A stretch of 21,028 bases of DNA from Bacteroidota bacterium. Its GTDB lineage: Bacteria; Bacteroidota; Bacteroidia; UKL13-3. Below are positions 16,834 through 21,028 of the stretch, piece after piece; within the stretch, counting starts at the first letter, position 1, and every line of letters starts with the position of its first letter. The position numbers and the translations under genes are program-made. The stretch covers positions 1 to 21,028 of the forward strand of contig RDYC01000204.1 in assembly GCA_004293295.1 (NCBI GenBank), in the 5' to 3' direction. The notes under the pieces are model-generated. The model saw only the letters and a program-made list of their open reading frames with translations. It had not been told where the DNA came from and ran no database searches.

Positions 16834-18768
16834 ATGCGTGTATTTATTCTGTTTGCAATGTTGTGCTCTTTTGGCGTTCTATATGCCCAAGAGCAAATGG
16901 TTTCTGCTGTTGACCTGGAACTGCAAAGGGCACAGGTGGTGTTTAATAATAAAAAGTATAACACCGCTGCAGGCTTATACAAAAAAGTATACCCTAAAAT
17001 AGCTGACGAGGAGAAAAAGGCTCAAGTACTTTTTTGGATTGCAGAGAGCTATAGGTTGAGTAATAACTTTAAACAAGCCTTCAACTGGTATGAGCAATTG
17101 GTAAATACCAAATACCCCGATCCTAAAATTCTTTATTCTTACGGACTATTATTAAAGAACTTTGAACGTTATGAGGATGCTGCCCGGCAGTTTAACGATT
17201 ATTTATTTGAGGTTCCGGGTGATAAAAGTGGGGAGCGAGAATTACAGGCTTCAAGAATTGCAGCAGCATGGAAACTTAATCCGCAAAAATTTACCATCAG
17301 CAATATAAAGACAGTAAACACCATATATAGCGATTATGCGCCTTTCTTGTCAAATGATAAATTAACTTGGAGTTCATCCAGAACAGAAAGCACCGGTAAT
17401 ATTATTTTTGAGTGGACAGGACAAAAGTGCGCAGATATTTTTGAAGCTACACCACAAGGAGATGTTTTTACAGGAATAAATAAAGTAAAAGGGTTGGTAA
17501 ACAGCAATTTTAATGAAGGTGTGGCTTGGGTTGATTCTGCAAACACCGCCATGTTTTTTACCCAATGCAATGGAACAGACGGCAAAGGGTTGAATTGCAA
17601 AATTTACGTGAGTTACAAACAGAATGGCCAATGGATTCAGCCTCAAGTACTGCCTTTTTGCAGCGATAGTTTTAGTGTGGGCCATCCGGCTTTTACGCCT
17701 GATATGAAAAGGATGTATTTTGCCAGCAACATGCCGGGCTCTATCGGAGAAAAGGATGTGTATTATATTGATTACAATCCCATCACTTCAAAATGGGGTA
17801 CTCCGGTTAACCTTGGTCCTAATGTAAATACCGTGGAAGACGATATGTTTCCTGCTGTGCACCCGGATGGTAGGTTGTATTTTGCCAGTAAAGGGCATTT
17901 GGGTATGGGTGGTTTTGACCTGTTTTATACCAAGGATTCGGCCAACACATTTACCAAAGCGCAAAACTTGTTGAGTCCGATTAACGGTGGAGCAGATGAT
18001 TTTGGCATCACTTTTACCAATAACCAGGATCAAACCAAACCTATTGCCTACTACACCAGTAACCGTGAAGGTGGTGTAGGTGATGATGATATCTACAGCA
18101 TAAGTATTAAACCATATACTTTTTTGGTTAAAGGCAAGGTGATAGATAGAGAATCCGGTGCACCTGCATCAAATGCAAGTGTTACGTTATCAGAAGGCAA
18201 ACAACCCATTACTATAAAAACAGGAGCAAATGGTGAGTTTGTTACCGAGTTGACGCTAAATGAAGTGTACGGCATTGATGCAAGTAAAGAAAAATATTTC
18301 AGGAGTGTTGAAGTTAAAGTATCTACACAACATGTTACTACTGACTCTGTTGTGCAGGTTACTTTGTATATTGACCCCATTCCTGATGAAGGTGTAGAAT
18401 TTACGTTACAAGGTATTTATTATGACTTGGACAAGGCCGATATTCGCCCGGAAGCCGCTAAGGTTTTGGATTCATTGGTAATTATATTAAATAAGAATCC
18501 TGAAATTGTTATTGAGCTGGCTTCGCATACGGATAGCCGTGCAGATGAAGACTATAACATGAAATTGAGCCAAAGGCGTGCGCAGAGTTGTGTTGATTAC
18601 CTATTGAAAAATGGTATTGCCAAGGACCGCTTAAAAGCTGTTGGTTACGGAGAAACCAAATTGGTGAACGATTGCGTGGATGGGGTTGAGTGCACGGATG
18701 ACCAACATCAGGAGAATCGGAGAACTACATTTAGGGTATTAAGTACAGATTATAAAATTAAACGCTAA
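16834..18768 (+). CDS. PorE-like protein with TPR, beta-propeller, CRD-like and OmpA domains (second copy)
   Basis: The 644-residue product has the same domain order as the gene at 6706: TPR-like helices (about 25-140), PD40-like propeller (about 160-430, with YFASNMPG, YFASKG and DDDIYS blade strands), CRD-like sandwich (about 430-510) and OmpA C-terminal domain (about 521-640, GIYYDLDKADIRPEAAKVLDS, SHTDSRADEDYN, NRRTTF). Unlike the first copy it has an ordinary signal peptide (MRVFILFAMLCSFGVLYAQ, cut after Ala18) with no lipobox, and it lacks the proline-rich tail. It would then be soluble in the periplasm and held by peptidoglycan, not lipid-anchored. Many motifs are shared, for example YFTQCNG.DGK, LVNDC and NRRTT, so the pair are paralogs. 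It follows the T9SS cargo gene after a terminator and so needs its own promoter, which I could not place convincingly. No terminator separates it from purM. Confidence 0.85.
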   Translation: MRVFILFAMLCSFGVLYAQEQMVSAVDLELQRAQVVFNNKKYNTAAGLYKKVYPKIADEEKKAQVLFWIAESYRLSNNFKQAFNWYEQLVNTKYPDPKILYSYGLLLKNFERYEDAARQFNDYLFEVPGDKSGERELQASRIAAAWKLNPQKFTISNIKTVNTIYSDYAPFLSNDKLTWSSSRTESTGNIIFEWTGQKCADIFEATPQGDVFTGINKVKGLVNSNFNEGVAWVDSANTAMFFTQCNGTDGKGLNCKIYVSYKQNGQWIQPQVLPFCSDSFSVGHPAFTPDMKRMYFASNMPGSIGEKDVYYIDYNPITSKWGTPVNLGPNVNTVEDDMFPAVHPDGRLYFASKGHLGMGGFDLFYTKDSANTFTKAQNLLSPINGGADDFGITFTNNQDQTKPIAYYTSNREGGVGDDDIYSISIKPYTFLVKGKVIDRESGAPASNASVTLSEGKQPITIKTGANGEFVTELTLNEVYGIDASKEKYFRSVEVKVSTQHVTTDSVVQVTLYIDPIPDEGVEFTLQGIYYDLDKADIRPEAAKVLDSLVIILNKNPEIVIELASHTDSRADEDYNMKLSQRRAQSCVDYLLKNGIAKDRLKAVGYGETKLVNDCVDGVECTDDQHQENRRTTFRVLSTDYKIKR

Positions 18769-18776
18769 ACGTGAAG

Positions 18777-18807
18777 TTGGGTTAGGTTGAGGTAAATCTT
18801 ATCTTTG
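18777..18807 (+). promoter_or_regulatory. Bacteroidota-type promoter of purM
   Basis: TTGG (18777-18780), a 19-base spacer and TATCTTTG (18800-18807) match the TTTG-N19-TAnnTTTG pattern almost perfectly. The start of transcription would fall about 18811-18815, leaving only a few bases before the ATG codons at 18816 and 18819. Confidence 0.7.
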
Positions 18808-18815
18808 TAACCTCA

Positions 18816-19982
18816 ATGATGACATCAGATAAATACATGAAACGTGGTGTTTCTTCTCAAAAAGAAGATGTTCATGCCGCAATTAAAAATATTGATAAAG
18901 GATTGTTTCCTCAAGCATTTTGTAAAATTGTTCCCGATTATTTGGGGGGTGATGAAGCTTATTGCAACTTGATGCATGCTGATGGAGCAGGCACCAAAAG
19001 CAGCTTGGCTTATTTGTACTGGAAAGAAACCGGAGATTTAAGTGTGTGGAAAGGCATTGCCCAAGATGCAGTGGTAATGAATACAAATGATTTACTGGCA
19101 GCAGGGGTATACCAAGATATTCTGCTCTCAAGTACCATTGGCCGAAATAAAAACCTAATTCCGGGTGAGGTTATCAAAACAATTATTGATGGAACGGAGG
19201 AGTTTATTGAGATGCTTCACCGTTATGGCATTCGCATACATTCTACAGGTGGAGAAACCGCTGATGTGGGCGATTTGGTAAGAACAATTATTGTAGATAG
19301 TACAGTTACTGCACGTGCTAAGCGTAGCAGCATTATTGATAACAAGAACATTAAGCCGGGTGATGTAATAGTAGGGTTTGCCAGCTACGGCCAAACAACT
19401 TACGAAAAGGAATATAATGCAGGTATGGGAAGCAATGGACTTACCATGGCTAGGCATGATGTGTTGTCATCGCTTTACAAAAGTGTGCACGAAAGTTACG
19501 ACCCGCTTGTTCCTGATGAATTGGTATACACAGGAGGTTTAAAGTTAACAGATCAGGTAGCAGGGCATCCGCTTAATGTAGGTAAAATGATTCTATCACC
19601 AACGCGGACTTTTTCGCCCATTATTAAAACCATTTTTGATGAGCATTTTGGCAATATACATGGTATGATACATTGCACGGGAGGTGCCCACACCAAGGTG
19701 TTACATTACACCAATGGGTTACGTTTTGTAAAAGATAATTTATTCGAAACACCGCCTTTGTTTCAGATGATACAACAACAAAGCAACAGCACTTGGCACG
19801 AGATGTACAAGGTATTTAACATGGGCAGCTTATTGGAGTTTTATGTAAGTGAAAGCACGGCTGAACACTTAATAGCCATTGCCAAAACCTTTAATATAGA
19901 TGCGCAAATTATTGGCCATGTAGAGGCAGCCGATAAAAAGGAAGTGGTAGTAAAAACTACTCATGGAGAGTTTACCTACTAA
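18816..19982 (+). CDS. purM: Phosphoribosylformylglycinamidine cyclo-ligase (AIR synthetase)
   Basis: PurM closes the imidazole ring in purine synthesis, turning FGAM plus ATP into AIR. The 388-residue protein is of the longer Bacteroidota form. Recognisable motifs are RGVSSQKEDVHAAI near the start, HADGAGTKSSLAY (about 54-66), GGETADVGD (about 145-153), GMGSNGLTMARHDVL and HCTGGAHTKVL. Two adjacent ATG codons (18816, 18819) fit the known N-terminus MTSDKYMKRGVS; an ATG at 18837 would shorten it by seven residues and keep the core. A strong promoter ends only 8 bases before the first ATG, so the mRNA may be almost leaderless. The last 20 bases overlap a small membrane-protein gene. No other purine gene is nearby. 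Should be cytoplasmic and dimeric like the family. Confidence 0.92.
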   Translation: MMTSDKYMKRGVSSQKEDVHAAIKNIDKGLFPQAFCKIVPDYLGGDEAYCNLMHADGAGTKSSLAYLYWKETGDLSVWKGIAQDAVVMNTNDLLAAGVYQDILLSSTIGRNKNLIPGEVIKTIIDGTEEFIEMLHRYGIRIHSTGGETADVGDLVRTIIVDSTVTARAKRSSIIDNKNIKPGDVIVGFASYGQTTYEKEYNAGMGSNGLTMARHDVLSSLYKSVHESYDPLVPDELVYTGGLKLTDQVAGHPLNVGKMILSPTRTFSPIIKTIFDEHFGNIHGMIHCTGGAHTKVLHYTNGLRFVKDNLFETPPLFQMIQQQSNSTWHEMYKVFNMGSLLEFYVSESTAEHLIAIAKTFNIDAQIIGHVEAADKKEVVVKTTHGEFTY

Positions 19983-20262
19983 ACCGACTTCCTTCTCTTT
20001 TAAAATAGGGGTTTTAGCCTCAGGTGTTATTATTTTATTAGGGGCTTATTTTATAATAGCTGCTGTTTCGGCCATGTTAGGATATGGAGAACCGTTTGCG
20101 GGCATATTGTTTTATCCGGGTATTTTTTTTTTAATATCGGGAATATCCGTGTTGATTTTACTGATTAAATTAAAGCAAAAGAATAAGCAAGTGTTGTTAA
20201 GGCTGGTTGCCGTGTTTTTAAGTTTGCTGTTGTTCTTTTTGCTCAATATTTACGGTGATTAG
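19963..20262 (+). CDS. Small membrane protein of unknown function
   Basis: This 99-residue protein starts inside the end of purM (20-base overlap, +1 frame relation), so it is probably translated together with it. Three hydrophobic segments are visible: about 13-36 (IGVLASGVIILLGAYFIIAA), about 45-67 (GILFYPGIFFLISGISVLIL), and about 79-95 (LLRLVAVFLSLLLFFLLNIY). A basic stretch KLKQKNKQ lies between the last two, as expected for a small inner-membrane protein. I do not recognise a family. The length, clean overlap and membrane pattern favour a real gene over a chance frame. The link to purine synthesis may be positional only. Confidence 0.7.
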   Translation: MESLPTKPTSFSFKIGVLASGVIILLGAYFIIAAVSAMLGYGEPFAGILFYPGIFFLISGISVLILLIKLKQKNKQVLLRLVAVFLSLLLFFLLNIYGD

Positions 20263-20302
20263 TTTCTGTGGTAATTGCACTATTTTCTTCATACTAAATC
20301 CT

Positions 20303-20310
20303 TATCTTGC
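20303..20310 (+). promoter_or_regulatory. Weak candidate -7 element upstream of galE
   Basis: TATCTTGC resembles TAnnTTTG at six of eight positions and lies 21 bases before the galE ATG. No well-spaced -33 TTTG is present, so this is a tentative call. Confidence 0.25.
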
Positions 20311-20331
20311 GGCCTGTTTATAGGTATTAAC

Positions 20332-21028
20332 ATGAAAGTATTGGTAACAGGTGGCACCGGTTTTATAGGCTCTCACACCGTAGTTGAGCTTCAAAATGCT
20401 GGTTATGAGGTAGTAGCGATTGATAATTTTGAAAACTCAAGTAAAAGTGTGGTGGACCAGATACAGGCAATTACGGGCAAACCGTTCACTTTTATTGAAG
20501 CAGATATTCGCAACAAACAGGCGCTTGATGGTATTTTTAATGCCCATCCGGATATTAGTGCTGTAATCCATTTTGCGGCTTACAAAGCCGTTGGAGAATC
20601 AGTTGAAAAACCGCTTGCTTACTACGAAAATAATATTGGAGGCACGGCCAATCTGGTTGAAGCCATGCAGAAACATGGGGTTGAAAATTTGGTATTTTCA
20701 TCAAGCTGCACCGTTTACGGAAATGTAGGTCCGGAATCATTGCCAATTACCGAGGATTCTCCTGTTGTTAAAGCCAACTCGCCATATGGAAATACTAAAA
20801 AAATATGCGAGGAGATGTTGTATGATGTATCCAAATCATCAAACACCAAAATAGTGGCCCTACGTTATTTTAACCCAATTGGAGCTCATGATACTGCTTT
20901 GATTGGAGAATTACCCAACGGAGTGCCCAATAATTTAATTCCTTTTGTAACCCAAACGGCTATAGGTATCAGAGAAAAACTTACGGTATTTGGCAACGAT
21001 TACCCAACACGTGATGGTAGCTGTATCA
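20332..21028 (+). CDS. galE: UDP-glucose 4-epimerase (3' end cut by window edge)
   Basis: The gene starts at ATG 20332 and stays open to the right edge, giving 232 residues of an enzyme that is usually about 340 long. It is an extended short-chain dehydrogenase. The NAD-binding GGTGFIGSH stands at residues 7-15, and IDNFENSS follows the second strand. FSSSCTVYG holds the catalytic Ser (Ser125), and SPYGNTKK holds Tyr152 and Lys156 of the YxxxK pair. LRYFNPIGAH is the next family motif. It interconverts UDP-glucose and UDP-galactose, feeding surface glycan synthesis. Other nucleotide-sugar epimerases share the fold, but AAYKAVGESVEKPLAYYENN and the motifs above are typical of GalE. It lies 69 bases after the small membrane-protein gene with only a weak -7-like element between, so it may belong to the same transcript. 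Confidence 0.92.
   Translation, partial: MKVLVTGGTGFIGSHTVVELQNAGYEVVAIDNFENSSKSVVDQIQAITGKPFTFIEADIRNKQALDGIFNAHPDISAVIHFAAYKAVGESVEKPLAYYENNIGGTANLVEAMQKHGVENLVFSSSCTVYGNVGPESLPITEDSPVVKANSPYGNTKKICEEMLYDVSKSSNTKIVALRYFNPIGAHDTALIGELPNGVPNNLIPFVTQTAIGIREKLTVFGNDYPTRDGSCI

Noticed and set aside
17374..17685. 103-codon minus-strand frame inside the second PorE-like gene
   Set aside because: It is a chance frame opposite a propeller-coding region, with no domain signal.
1..21028. Mobile elements, CRISPR arrays, tRNA or rRNA genes
   Set aside because: No transposase-like protein, regularly spaced repeat, terminal inverted repeat or structural RNA gene was seen on either strand.

Overview
The window looks like chromosomal DNA of a Bacteroidota (Bacteroidetes) bacterium. 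The evidence is AT-rich sequence with AT-rich intergenic DNA, no obvious Shine-Dalgarno sites, promoter matches to the Bacteroidota -33/-7 type (TTG...TAnnTTTG), a type III glutamine synthetase, a Bacteroidota-type PurM, two PorE-like OmpA/propeller proteins, and a giant exported protein ending in a type IX secretion (T9SS) sorting domain. I cannot name a genus. I saw no rRNA, tRNA, CRISPR array, insertion sequence or phage gene.

Layout. (1) 1-3845: a tightly overlapped operon of two tandem, related SGNH/GDSL-family proteins (the first cut by the window edge) and an MBOAT membrane O-acyltransferase. This is the layout expected of an envelope or exopolysaccharide O-acetylation machine of the AlgI/AlgJ/AlgX type. 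(2) 3849-4049, minus strand: a tiny XRE/HipB-like regulator that converges on the MBOAT gene with only 3 bases between them. It is preceded by two related palindromes that are probably its own operators. (3) 4268-6454: type III glutamine synthetase, closed by a very strong hairpin terminator. (4) 6706-18768: a cell-envelope block. Two PorE-like proteins (TPR, beta-propeller, regulatory-like domain, OmpA peptidoglycan-binding domain) bracket an arylsulfotransferase-like propeller on the minus strand and a 2044-residue T9SS-sorted surface protein. Hairpin terminators follow the first PorE-like gene (a bidirectional one, shared with the sulfotransferase) and the giant gene. (5) 18816-21028: purM behind a textbook Bacteroidota promoter, a translationally coupled small membrane protein, and the start of galE, cut by the right edge.

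How it may fit together. Most genes serve the cell surface: O-acetylation of a glycan, peptidoglycan-tethered outer-membrane scaffolds related to T9SS components, a T9SS cargo, a periplasmic sulfotransferase-like enzyme, and UDP-galactose supply (galE). The housekeeping genes are glnN and purM. No radically new system is evident. The best leads are the doubled SGNH relay, the two spaced operators of the XRE gene, and the paired PorE-like proteins around a T9SS cargo.
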